NCBI GenBank assembly: GCA_045531955.1
Contig: JAZSFC010000041.1
Location: forward strand, 1 to 64,000
Reading direction: 5' to 3'
DNA from: SIG299 sp045531955
GTDB lineage: Bacteria; Bacillota; Clostridia; Lachnospirales; Lachnospiraceae
Length of the DNA: 64,000 nt
Shown: positions 24,604 through 31,895 of the stretch, piece after piece
Layout of the letters: every line of letters begins with the position of its first letter
Position numbering within the stretch: position 1 is the first letter of the stretch
Program-made: the position numbers and the translations under genes
The notes under the pieces: model-generated
Database searches by the model: none
What the model saw: only the letters and a program-made list of their open reading frames with translations
Told to the model about the DNA's origin: nothing

Positions 24604-24690
24604 CTTGCGCAAGTATACACAATATACAAATATACTTGCGTAACTTTGTACACTTTGCCTATTGATATTATACTTGCGCAAGTATATAAT
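24604..24690 (+). promoter_or_regulatory. Operator array and promoter
   Basis: CTTGCGCAAG occurs at 24604-24613 and 24673-24682, with a degenerate CTTGCGTAAC at 24635-24644. TTGATA (24662-24667), 17 bp and TATAAT (24685-24690) flank the last copy, which is again the full 18-bp palindrome. It drives the genes at 24731 and 24984. Confidence 0.85.
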
Positions 24691-24730
24691 AAAGATAGTT
24701 AAAGAAAGCAAATAAACGGAGGGCAAAGAA

Positions 24731-24955
24731 ATGACAGTAAAACTTCAAGGAATACACGGACAGCAGAAAGCAAAGGCGGTTAAGGAATTAAAAGTGGGTG
24801 ACGTTATCATGTGGAATTTTGGCTACACCAGCACCGTTGTTGAACTTATCCCAAGTAAAACCGGAAAGACCATAACTTGTATGTTGAAAAGTAATCAAGA
24901 CGGCATTGTGCGTGACCGTAAAATGGGTGCAGAAAGACTGGTTGCTATTGCATAG
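24731..24955 (+). CDS. Small phage beta-rich protein (paralog 3)
   Basis: A 74-residue protein with VKELKVGDVIMWNFGYTST, KTGKTITCMLKS and the end AERLVAIA. The phrase KVGDVIMWN is typical of SH3/Tudor-like small barrels, and KTITC aligns with the KTIT of paralogs 1 and 2. GGAGGGCAAAGAA precedes the ATG. Function unknown. Confidence 0.65.
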   Translation: MTVKLQGIHGQQKAKAVKELKVGDVIMWNFGYTSTVVELIPSKTGKTITCMLKSNQDGIVRDRKMGAERLVAIA

Positions 24956-24983
24956 CAGCCAGCCGGAAAGGAAAGGTGATTGT

Positions 24984-25322
24984 ATGAAGATAAAATGGAC
25001 GCTTAATGATATTTCTTTTAATCGCAGTAATTATAGACCAGTGATTGCGCGTTTTAATAACTCTAAACGCTGGCTGTCTATTCCAGCATTTACAACTACT
25101 TCAAGTGCCCGCGTGATGTTCCGCGAACTGGCTGTTGCATACGGTGCCACTTCTGTTGAATTAAAATATTTTTATGACGACGCAGACCAGCAGACAGAAA
25201 CAGACGTTGTGGACTTCTTGAAATTGTCCACCGGGTATATATTCAGAAATGAACTGGAAGTGCCAGCAGGAACCCGCCGCAAGTTCAAGGAATATTCCCC
25301 GGAACAGATTTTTGAATTATGA
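24984..25322 (+). CDS. Small phage protein of unknown function
   Basis: A 112-residue protein, MKIKWTLNDISFNRSNYRP onward, with a predicted alpha/beta fold and C-terminal KFKEYSPEQIFEL. The ATG at 24984 follows GGAAAGGTG. It is 28 bp downstream of paralog 3 and ends at a strong terminator, so both share the operator-controlled promoter. No family recognised. Confidence 0.6.
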   Translation: MKIKWTLNDISFNRSNYRPVIARFNNSKRWLSIPAFTTTSSARVMFRELAVAYGATSVELKYFYDDADQQTETDVVDFLKLSTGYIFRNELEVPAGTRRKFKEYSPEQIFEL

Positions 25323-25347
25323 CCGCGTATTTGCCCCGCAAACAAAT

Positions 25348-25390
25348 AAAAGCCCCGCAAGTGTCCACTTCTTCACCTGCGGGGCTTTTC
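25348..25390. terminator. Bidirectional terminator between early-right and lysis genes
   Basis: AGCCCCGC (25351-25358) and GCGGGGCT (25379-25386) form the stem, with A-run before and T-run after. It separates the rightward small genes from the leftward lysis module. Confidence 0.85.
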
Positions 25391-25434
25391 GTCAAATCTG
25401 GGCTGTTCTGGACGCTGTCAGCGGTAAAATTTCT

Positions 25435-25977
25435 TTATTCCTCCACTGCTACTTCCACGGCTACGTCTACGCCCTGCCCGGCTGCTTCGTATTCTTCCGC
25501 AGAAATCGTCCCATTTACATTTCCGTTTTCATCATAAGTGTTGTACGTTCCGTCCTTGTTTGGCTCCATTGCGCCGTCTGGCACCTTGTCAGTTGCAATG
25601 GCTGCCGCTCCGGCGTTGATAACTACCGTTGCAGCTGGTACGGCTGCCGTTACTGCTTCCAGTGTTGCTGTGTTTCCACCTGCTTTCATTGCTTCATACG
25701 CAGACTGGGCAATGGCTTTCAGCTGGTCTTCTGTAACTTCCAGCCCGGCTTCTGCTGCAATCTCTTTCAGTTTCTCCACGACAGCTGCCATCTTCTCTTC
25801 CCCGGTTTTGGACTTCATAAACTCACGCGCCCACACAACAAATTCTGCTGCCCATGCGGACAAAGTGCCAAGTTTGTTTTTTACGTCCTGTGGAACCTTT
25901 GGGAAAACATACTTTCCAAGCAGGAAAGCGCCAAGGGTAATACCAAAATAGATTGCTGCGTAAATAACTTCATTCAT
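25435..25977 (-). CDS. LLH-type phage holin
   Basis: A 180-residue protein with one N-terminal hydrophobic helix (VIYAAIYFGITLGAFLLGKYVF), then NKLGTLSAWAAEFVVWAREFM and an amphipathic region EEKMAAVVEKLKEIAAEAGLE, the layout of LL-H holins. The C-terminal third is an acidic, repeat-free extension with GTYNTYDENGNVNG. The ATG at 25977 has GGAGG at 8 bp. As a holin it should permit endolysin release; it is directly downstream of the endolysin gene. Confidence 0.75.
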   Translation of the reverse strand: MNEVIYAAIYFGITLGAFLLGKYVFPKVPQDVKNKLGTLSAWAAEFVVWAREFMKSKTGEEKMAAVVEKLKEIAAEAGLEVTEDQLKAIAQSAYEAMKAGGNTATLEAVTAAVPAATVVINAGAAAIATDKVPDGAMEPNKDGTYNTYDENGNVNGTISAEEYEAAGQGVDVAVEVAVEE

Positions 25978-25999
25978 GTTCATTTCCTCCGTTTCTTGA

Positions 26000-27418
26000 T
26001 TATGCAGGCAGCTTCAATGTCTGTCCTGCGTGAATGGTGTTATTTTTAAGACCGTTCATGGTCTTAATTTCATTGTATCTGGTGCCGTCGCCCAGCTGCT
26101 TTGCTGCGATAGCCCATAAGCTGTCCCCAGCCTTTACGGTGTAGCTGCGCACGCCAGAACCCGGAATGACGATTTTCTGACCAACGCTAATAATATTAGG
26201 GTTCGCAATGCCATTGTAGCTTGCTAACTTCTGGTAGGTTGTACCGAACTTTGCAGCAATTTTAGAAAGCGTATCACCGCGCTTCACGGTGTATACCTGT
26301 TCTTCTTCCATTTCTGCTTCTGCTGGTGTTTCCTCCACCTCTGTTGCTTTGCTCTCAAAGTCTGGCACGCCATAGCCTCTGATATACTTACCATTGACAG
26401 CGAGTGTTCTGCGCTCAACTGCATTGTTCTTGTTACCCTCAACAACAATGATTGTGGAACCGCTCACGCTCTCTACAATGCCGACATGGTCAGAACGTCC
26501 GGTGTTGTCACCTGCGCCGTTGTCGTCCCAGTCGTAGTACACATAGTCGCCAGCGTCCGGGCGGTATGCGTCATTTTCAACCCAGCGCCCTTTCTTCTTC
26601 CATAACTCAATCTGCTTTTCGCAGCCACATTCAGTAGGGATAATGTCAGTGTAGCCAGCTTCAATGGCAATTTCAGAACCAAAGGTTGCACACCAAGCGT
26701 CTGTGTATGTCACCTTGTAACCTCTGGCAAGTGGCTTGTGCGCATTGTATCTGTCGATAATTGCGCGGTGCTGCGCTGTGCCCTCTCTGGTGCCTACATG
26801 GGCTGCCGCCCTTGCTGCAAACTTCTTTCTTACGTCCTGTACATTCATACTGCTTGTACCTCCATTCTGTTTATTGCTTGTGGTGCTTCCGGCAGGCTTT
26901 GTGGCTGCGTATTTGTCAAAGTAGCCTTGCCCGTACTCTGCGCGCTTCGCCTTTACCTTTGCGCTCTGGTCCCGTGGCTTTTCAAACTTTGTCAATACAA
27001 CGTTTGAAGCTGCTTTCACGTCTGTTGCTGCTTTAAGTGCTGCCAGTACACCTTTATAATTTCCGGTTAATTCTTTCATAAGGAAGCCCAGCTGGGTTTC
27101 AAGGTCGCCCACTGATTTTCCCTTGTTTTTGGCATACGCAAGCAATGCAGCTTTTCTGGTCTTGTACGTCCACTGCGCCAGACCATACCCGGCAGCGTCG
27201 GTCACAAATTTTGTGTAGCTGCCGTCGTCCACTGCTGCTGTGTATGTAGCGTCCGTGTGGTTCAGCTTCTTTTCATAGCTGTTCTGCACGTTATGCGGGT
27301 TTAATCCGCTTTCTGCAAATAAATTCCCCATCAGTCCGGCTACGCCAAAATTGTTCTGTATTTGCGCTTTAAGAAAATTCCAAATCTTTTCTTCTGTTGT
27401 GCTTCCAATCAATCCCAT
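26000..27418 (-). CDS. Modular phage endolysin (tail-lysozyme, CHAP and two LysM domains)
   Basis: The 472-residue protein has a tail-lysozyme-like glycosidase domain at residues 1-165 (VAGLMGNLFAESGLNPHN, GYGLAQWTYKTRK). A linker leads to a CHAP amidase/endopeptidase domain at about 190-350 (DAWCATFGSEIAIEAG with catalytic Cys, RSDHVGIVESV with catalytic His). Two LysM peptidoglycan-binding repeats follow (YTVKRGDTLSKIAAKFG and YTVKAGDSLWAIAAKQLG). It should degrade the host wall at lysis. GGAGG lies 8 bp before the ATG at 27418. An internal Met before the CHAP domain could give a shorter product. Confidence 0.88.
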   Translation of the reverse strand: MGLIGSTTEEKIWNFLKAQIQNNFGVAGLMGNLFAESGLNPHNVQNSYEKKLNHTDATYTAAVDDGSYTKFVTDAAGYGLAQWTYKTRKAALLAYAKNKGKSVGDLETQLGFLMKELTGNYKGVLAALKAATDVKAASNVVLTKFEKPRDQSAKVKAKRAEYGQGYFDKYAATKPAGSTTSNKQNGGTSSMNVQDVRKKFAARAAAHVGTREGTAQHRAIIDRYNAHKPLARGYKVTYTDAWCATFGSEIAIEAGYTDIIPTECGCEKQIELWKKKGRWVENDAYRPDAGDYVYYDWDDNGAGDNTGRSDHVGIVESVSGSTIIVVEGNKNNAVERRTLAVNGKYIRGYGVPDFESKATEVEETPAEAEMEEEQVYTVKRGDTLSKIAAKFGTTYQKLASYNGIANPNIISVGQKIVIPGSGVRSYTVKAGDSLWAIAAKQLGDGTRYNEIKTMNGLKNNTIHAGQTLKLPA

Positions 27419-27436
27419 GTCCAGCACCTCCCCGCA

Positions 27437-27820
27437 TTACTGTGAAGACATACTGGAAAAATCAGACAGCGAACCGCACAAGTCCGGGTGTGCTGCTTTG
27501 ATTTTCAGCATATTTTCCGCTTTTGCTTTCCAACAGTAGAACGCCACTGCAAATACAGTCACGCTGCCAACAAATGTTAATAAGGTTGACAGCTGGTATA
27601 TGTCTTTTACTACTGCCCACACTCCAACCACAAACGCTATGTAGTAGGTTAGCAGAATTGAAAAGATAATGATTTTTGTTGCACCCAGCTTTCTTTCCGG
27701 GTGCTGCTGCAATTCTTCCTTGCGCTGTCTTCGCTTCTTGCGGAAGTATGGAAGATTGCATAAAAAAAGCACTGCAAATGCCAGTGCAAAACCGATAATA
27801 AAAAATAATAAATATTTCAA
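27437..27820 (-). CDS. Phage membrane protein, possible lysis accessory
   Basis: A 127-residue protein with three hydrophobic segments (YLLFFIIGFALAFAVLFLC, IIIFSILLTYYIAFVVGVWAV and LLTFVGSVTVFAVAFYCW) and a basic loop RKKRRQRKEELQQ. It sits between the endolysin and a second membrane-linked gene. It may be a second holin or antiholin; no family is recognised. Confidence 0.55.
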   Translation of the reverse strand: MKYLLFFIIGFALAFAVLFLCNLPYFRKKRRQRKEELQQHPERKLGATKIIIFSILLTYYIAFVVGVWAVVKDIYQLSTLLTFVGSVTVFAVAFYCWKAKAENMLKIKAAHPDLCGSLSDFSSMSSQ

Positions 27821-28281
27821 CTCTCTTCTTCCTCCTTTTCTACCGGGCGGGCTGGTATGAAGTCATTTTCGCGCATACACGTTTTGTAAATCTCTTTTAT
27901 ATACTCTTCCGCGACGTCAACTTGCCCGTTGGTCAATTTATTGTCCGCAATATACTTGTTGTACTTTGCGGCAATATCAATGATATGGTCAAATTCTTCC
28001 TTTGTGTGGCGGCGGTGATTTATACAACTGTTTGAAAAGTCCAAAATCTCCCGGCGCCAGCTGTCAATCTTGTGGTCTTGAAAGTCTTTTTGCAGCTTGT
28101 CCAGCTGCTCTTTCATGTCGCTGTTTAGTAAATTTCCCAGCTGTTTTATTGCCCATCTGACGGGCTGAATTTTAATGCCCGGCGTTAGGTCAACAACAAT
28201 TCCTATACCAGCTAACCACACGACGGCTTGTTTTGCCATTTCCCAGACGTCAGCTGGGGAAATCGTCTGCATGGTTTCCAT
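27817..28281 (-). CDS. Phage protein with N-terminal membrane helix
   Basis: A 154-residue protein. The N-terminus AVVWLAGIGIVVDLTPGIKI is hydrophobic; the rest is helical and charged, with SCINHRRHTKEEFDHIIDIAAKYNKYI. It resembles small proteins that follow phage tail or lysis genes in Clostridia phages. Its first 11 codons overlap the 3' end of the reverse transcriptase gene. Confidence 0.6.
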   Translation of the reverse strand: METMQTISPADVWEMAKQAVVWLAGIGIVVDLTPGIKIQPVRWAIKQLGNLLNSDMKEQLDKLQKDFQDHKIDSWRREILDFSNSCINHRRHTKEEFDHIIDIAAKYNKYIADNKLTNGQVDVAEEYIKEIYKTCMRENDFIPARPVEKEEEES

Positions 28282-29365
28282 GGTCCCTTGTCACCTCCTT
28301 TTTGTACATTTCGTTAAGGCTTTGACGCAGACCATAGCTGTTGAAATGCTGCAAAATGCCACGATAGGAAGCAACGGACCTGTCCAGCGTGTCTTTGTCA
28401 ATCTCTCTGGCTTCATACGCTGCAAACATATATTTCAAGCGTCGTTTCAGCTTCTTTGCGGTCTTCTTCCGCAATTTGATGTGAGTTGACCAGATACGGA
28501 ACCCCACAAACTCAATACCCATGCTGGTTGGTCTAATGCAGGTTTTCTTGTTCAGCTGCAATCGCAATTCTGTGTCCAGAAACTCTGCAATTTTCCTTTT
28601 TACTTTTTCAAGGTGCTTTTTGTCCGGGTGTAATATTATTACGTCGTCCATGTATCGTATATAGTAATGCAAATGCAGTTTGTGTTTGCAAAACTGGTCA
28701 AGTTCGTTCAAATACAAATTAGCGAACATTTGTGAAGTCAAATTGCCAATAGGCAGCCCAACTTCTCCCAGCAATTCATCAAACGCCACGTCGCCAATGT
28801 CGGCGCCCAGCGGCAATCCAAACTTTGTGTCTTCGCAGTTGATAATCACTGATAAGACGTGCAACAAATCTTTGTCAGCAATCTTGCGTTCCAATATCTG
28901 CATTAAAATTTCATGGTCTACCCGGTAGAAATACTTTGAAATATCCAGCTTTAAATAATAGTATTTCTGGGGCTTTCTGTCGGTCTGCTTTAACCAGTTG
29001 TGCAGGCGGTTGACGGCTTTGTGTGTGCCTTTTCCCACCCGGCAAGCGTAACTGTCGTATATGAACTGCTTTTCAAAATACGGGTTCAGCTGGCTATATA
29101 TAGCGTGCTGCGCCACTCTGTCTTTGAACTGCAACGACATAATCATGCGCTTTTTAGGCTCATACACATAAAATATGTTGTAGCGCCCCACGGTATAGGT
29201 GTGCCAGATAAATTCGTTTTGTAACTCAATCAAGTTTTCTTCCAGCTTGTCCGTGTACTGCATGACGTCTTCCCGGTATCTCTTGCACTTTATCCCGGCT
29301 TTGTACGCATTGAACAGATTTTCAAAGTCATATATTTTAGGGAAAATGTCTTTTATTGTCTGCAA
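28250..29365 (-). CDS. Diversity-generating retroelement reverse transcriptase
   Basis: A 371-residue reverse transcriptase that should copy the template-repeat RNA with errors at adenines. Palm motifs are intact: KLDISKYF with catalytic Asp141, GLPIGNLTSQ (203-212), and YMDD (238-241). The GxxxSQ form in the third motif is the hallmark that separates DGR enzymes from retron and group II intron enzymes. There is no maturase or endonuclease domain. The start codon is TTG, preceded by AGGAGG at about 9 bp. The neighbours (template repeat, Avd, variable protein) complete the cassette in the canonical order. Confidence 0.95.
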   Translation of the reverse strand: MQTIKDIFPKIYDFENLFNAYKAGIKCKRYREDVMQYTDKLEENLIELQNEFIWHTYTVGRYNIFYVYEPKKRMIMSLQFKDRVAQHAIYSQLNPYFEKQFIYDSYACRVGKGTHKAVNRLHNWLKQTDRKPQKYYYLKLDISKYFYRVDHEILMQILERKIADKDLLHVLSVIINCEDTKFGLPLGADIGDVAFDELLGEVGLPIGNLTSQMFANLYLNELDQFCKHKLHLHYYIRYMDDVIILHPDKKHLEKVKRKIAEFLDTELRLQLNKKTCIRPTSMGIEFVGFRIWSTHIKLRKKTAKKLKRRLKYMFAAYEAREIDKDTLDRSVASYRGILQHFNSYGLRQSLNEMYKKEVTRDHGNHADDFPS

Positions 29366-29618
29366 TCTGCTTTCCCTCCTTAACCTCTAATAATGCGCCG
29401 CACAAATTTACTTTGGTTCTTCCATTTCAAACGTGATATATACATTCAGTTTCCCGGTACTGACTTTCAGCCTTGCGGCTTACTAACTATCTTTGCGGCA
29501 ATTCAATCTTTTTCCTACGGCTTCCATCTGGCAGCCTTTGGAATGGAAAAGAACCCCTTTAACCCAAGCGCACTGGACGTGTCCACTTGTGGGCACGACT
29601 GCTGGCAGATATGGGGTG
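29366..29618 (-). other. Non-coding DGR RNA region downstream of the template repeat
   Basis: With the repeat itself this fills the 430-bp gene-free gap between avd and the reverse transcriptase gene. In studied DGRs this spacer is part of the template RNA and is needed for cDNA priming. Open frames cross it on both strands but carry no domain. No terminator is evident, so it is probably transcribed through to the reverse transcriptase. Confidence 0.6.
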
Positions 29619-29729
29619 AAGCGGAGCGGAACGAAACGTTGTTGTTGCTGTTAGAACGGGCGTTGTTCAAGTTCAACGCAGCAGCGCCACCGTTGGACGT
29701 GTTGTTGAAGCTCGAACCCCGGATAGGCA
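29619..29729 (-). repeat. DGR template repeat (TR), 111 bp
   Basis: The segment aligns without gaps to the variable repeat at 30337-30447. In the sense (minus) direction it contains 24 adenines, all in first or second codon positions of the target frame, including ten AAC codons. The 3' 20 bp (29619-29638) are GC-rich, free of sense-strand adenine and identical between repeats, the place of the initiation-of-mutagenic-homing sequence. The repeat is not itself translated as a gene product with any support. Confidence 0.95.
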
Positions 29730-29795
29730 CGGCAAGTCCTCTATTAACGGTTCTTTCCCAAAATACAAAAGCAGGTGTTGCCCTGCTGTTTGCCA

Positions 29796-30245
29796 TTATT
29801 TCTTCCCGGCTCCACCGCTGCTTCCAGCAGTGCTGCCATTTAGTGATTTATAGTAGCCACCAATCATGCAGCCGATTTCGTTTATCTTCCGGGACAATAT
29901 TTCATACTTGCGCATTGGTAAGCATGGTTTCTTGTCTGGGTGCAACTGCGGGTCTGCGGCAAGTCTTACAAGGTGCCGCAAAACGTCCAGCTGGTCGTCA
30001 AGTTCTCCCAGCGTGGTTTTCTTGTAGTGTTTATTTTCAAGGTGTATCACCAATTCAAACACTTGCAATATTGCTTCCCGGATATGGTCTGCAAGTTTTC
30101 TGTCACCCTTTGGGAACTGCTCTAACGCTGGGTAGGCATACAAAAGCATTTCGTATACCTTGTTTTTCATTTTGAAATCTTCCTGCGTTGCGTTGTCCCT
30201 CACGTTGTCAAGCTGCGGTAGCTGTTCTGTTGTGTCTTCTGGCAT
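29796..30245 (-). CDS. avd: DGR accessory variability determinant (Avd)
   Basis: A 149-residue helical protein. The core KVYEMLLYAYPALEQFPKGDRKLADHIREAILQVFELVI and the later LDDQLDVLRHLVRLAADPQLHP with MRKYEILSRKINEIGCMIGGYYKS match the four-helix-bundle Avd/23S-intervening-protein-like fold. Avd pentamers bind the template RNA and the reverse transcriptase. The basic surface residues are visible. The C-terminus is a glycine-serine tail. It lies between the variable protein and the template repeat. Confidence 0.9.
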   Translation of the reverse strand: MPEDTTEQLPQLDNVRDNATQEDFKMKNKVYEMLLYAYPALEQFPKGDRKLADHIREAILQVFELVIHLENKHYKKTTLGELDDQLDVLRHLVRLAADPQLHPDKKPCLPMRKYEILSRKINEIGCMIGGYYKSLNGSTAGSSGGAGKK

Positions 30246-30277
30246 ATCTTATAAACCACCTTTGCTTAAAATTTATA

Positions 30278-30299
30278 GGGGCTTGCTGCCGCAAGCCCC
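30278..30299. repeat. Cruciform/hairpin downstream of the variable repeat
   Basis: GGGGCTTGC (30278-30286) and GCAAGCCCC (30291-30299) form a perfect 9-bp stem with a 4-nt loop that reads GGCA in the sense direction. It lies 37 bp after the variable repeat, and there is no T-run on the minus strand, so it is not a normal terminator. A similar stem with GRNA loop promotes homing in the Bordetella phage DGR. Confidence 0.75.
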
Positions 30300-30325
30300 A
30301 CAGTTCATCAGTCCCCAGTTTCCAG

Positions 30326-31369
30326 TTACTCAACAAAAGCGGAGCGGAACGAAACGCTGCCGTGGCCGAGAGAACGGGCGTAGCCCAAGCTCAACGCAGC
30401 AGCGCCACCGTGGGACGCGTCGCCGAAGCCCGAACCCCGGAAAGGCAGACGCTCACCATCAGTATTGACATACTGCTGGTGCCCGCTGGTGCCGTATGTA
30501 TCGGCACTGTCCTTAATCAATCCAGCTGCAATGGCAATCTGCGGAATTGCAATGCCAGACTGCGCGGCTAATGTTCCAAATGGAATATTGTATGAACCAG
30601 CGGCGCCGCTTCTGCTTGTGTTGATTGTCAACTTACCGGAAATATAATCATAATGCAATGTGCCTGCGGTTCCCGGTTCAACCAGTGTTCCGTCTGGCAT
30701 GATTGCTTTCCACTCTGTACTATCGGCACCCATGCTGCAATCAGACTTCATGGCGTTACCGTAAGGGATAATCTGAATTTCACCATTAACAACGCGCATA
30801 CCGCTTACCCACTCCCAGCAGTTGCCGCAAAGGTCAGCAATGCCAGCTGGTGTGCCGTCGTGATACCATGTCATAGGACCGGAACCAGTAGCAGTTCTGC
30901 CGCCGTCGTGTTCGCCGTCAATATATGTGGTCACACCTCTTTCATAAGACTTTTCATAAGACTTGCCCCAGTTGGTGTTTCCGCGTGGCATAAAGCCGTT
31001 ACGCTGGCACCAAAGGTTGATTGCTGCAAAAACGCCGTTCTGGTTAAGGTGCCAGCCAGCACCCTTTCTGCGGCAAGCTGCAAGCGCTTGGTCAAAGTTA
31101 ATCCAGCATTTAGGGTCTTTCGCTGCCAAAGAGTATGCGCGGTCATTAACGACAGTGTTAATGTATTTCGATACCCAGATAACGTCTTTTTCTACACCAT
31201 CAACAATCCACCAAGGCAATGTTTCCTGTGTACCTTCGGTGATAATATCAGAATATTTCATTTTAGGAATACCCACCATGATTGATGGCTTTTCCAAATC
31301 GTCAAAAATAACACGGTTGTTTCCACCAAAGGAAGCAACCGCCATGCTTAAATCATCATAATTGCTCAT
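30326..31369 (-). CDS. DGR variable target protein (C-type-lectin / FGE-like fold), putative receptor-binding protein
   Basis: A 347-residue protein. The central part has the sulfatase-modifying/FGE-like lectin pattern found in many DGR targets: WINFDQALAACRRKGAGWHL, FAAINLWCQRNGF, RGNTNWGKSY and ADLCGNCWEWVSGMRV. The C-terminus (residues about 308-345) is the variable repeat, starting LPFRGSGFGDASHGG and ending VSFRSAFVE. Fourteen codons in this part are diversified. The gene stands after tail protein I and small tail-tip genes, where P2-like phages keep the tail fibre, so it is probably displayed on the virion and determines host binding. GGAGGA precedes the ATG. Confidence 0.92.
   Translation of the reverse strand: MSNYDDLSMAVASFGGNNRVIFDDLEKPSIMVGIPKMKYSDIITEGTQETLPWWIVDGVEKDVIWVSKYINTVVNDRAYSLAAKDPKCWINFDQALAACRRKGAGWHLNQNGVFAAINLWCQRNGFMPRGNTNWGKSYEKSYERGVTTYIDGEHDGGRTATGSGPMTWYHDGTPAGIADLCGNCWEWVSGMRVVNGEIQIIPYGNAMKSDCSMGADSTEWKAIMPDGTLVEPGTAGTLHYDYISGKLTINTSRSGAAGSYNIPFGTLAAQSGIAIPQIAIAAGLIKDSADTYGTSGHQQYVNTDGERLPFRGSGFGDASHGGAAALSLGYARSLGHGSVSFRSAFVE
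30337..30447 (-). repeat. DGR variable repeat (VR), 111 bp
   Basis: It differs from the template repeat at 18 of 111 positions, and each of the 18 positions is an adenine in the template sense strand. The other 87 positions, including every C, G and T of the template, are identical. Amino-acid changes are I to F, S to G, N to G, N to D, T to A, N to H, N to S, N to G, N to Y, N to L, S to G, N to H, N to G and N to S. Confidence 0.95.
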
Positions 31370-31372
31370 TGT

Positions 31373-31735
31373 TTAGTCCTCCAATCCCCAAAGAATAAGC
31401 GTGCAAAGTGACATATCAAAATCAACTGGCATTGGAACTTCAAGCGGGTTGCCCTCTTCGTCCTGCTGTGTTGCGTCTCCGATTACATCATATCTGCGCG
31501 CCGGAATAATAATTTGCGCAGCGTACTTCTGCGCCTTGCCACCCGTGCCAATTACAACGCCGTTTTCTTCATCAATGCAAATGTCCAGCGACACTTCATA
31601 ATCTCTTTCACGGCTTGCAAGATTGATTGTTAATTCATCATCACCGAAAGTGATTTTCTTTCCACCAGAAACGGCATATTCAATATGCTTGCCCGGTGTC
31701 TTGACTACCACTTGAATTTTAGTAGTATTTGCCAT
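31373..31735 (-). CDS. Phage tail-tip protein of unknown function
   Basis: A 120-residue beta-rich protein, MANTTKIQVVVKTPGKHIE onward, with LTINLASRERDYEVSLDI and ending CTLILWGLED. The ATG at 31735 has GGAGGA at 8 bp; the longer reading starts inside that site. It is immediately upstream of the variable protein and may be its chaperone or attachment partner. No family recognised. Confidence 0.6.
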   Translation of the reverse strand: MANTTKIQVVVKTPGKHIEYAVSGGKKITFGDDELTINLASRERDYEVSLDICIDEENGVVIGTGGKAQKYAAQIIIPARRYDVIGDATQQDEEGNPLEVPMPVDFDMSLCTLILWGLED

Positions 31736-31895
31736 GTGTCTTTCCTCCATCTCTTACAATTTCGTTGCTGCGTGCTGCTATTACCTCTGCCGCTTCTCTC
31801 TGGGCGGCTGTCCCTCTGCCCTGCACGCCAAAGGACCGCAGCACTTCTGCTTCCTGCTGCTTTCTTTCTTCGCTTTTAATGATTACGCCTGCCAT
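31719..31895 (-). CDS. 58-residue helical phage protein
   Basis: A short frame, MAGVIIKSEERKQQEAEVLR onward, with an Ala/Glu-rich helix (AAQREAAEVIAARSNEIV). It starts in a TGATG overlap with the gene upstream and overlaps the next gene by 17 bp, an arrangement typical of phage tail operons. AGGCGGG lies about 8 bp upstream. Function unknown. Confidence 0.6.
   Translation of the reverse strand: MAGVIIKSEERKQQEAEVLRSFGVQGRGTAAQREAAEVIAARSNEIVRDGGKTHGKYY

Noticed and set aside
23436..24690. Repeated CTTGCGCAAG blocks as a CRISPR array
   Set aside because: Copies are short palindromes at irregular spacing, each tied to a promoter, with no spacers of constant length and no cas genes.
25249..26049. 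266-codon rightward frame over the holin gene
   Set aside because: Its protein is Cys- and aromatic-rich in the way antisense frames are, it crosses a terminator, and the opposite strand holds the holin and endolysin.
28250..29365. Reverse transcriptase as retron or group II intron enzyme
   Set aside because: There is no msr/msd-like structure, maturase or endonuclease domain; the GxxxSQ motif and the Avd/TR/VR neighbours fix it as a DGR enzyme.
29515..29796. 93-codon frame across the template repeat as a protein-coding gene
   Set aside because: Its start overlaps the end of avd, it lacks a ribosome site, and its protein is only the template-repeat translation. The DGR explains the similarity to the variable protein.
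29393..30175. 260-codon rightward frame over avd and the template repeat
   Set aside because: It is antisense to avd and the template repeat, has no ribosome site and no domain.
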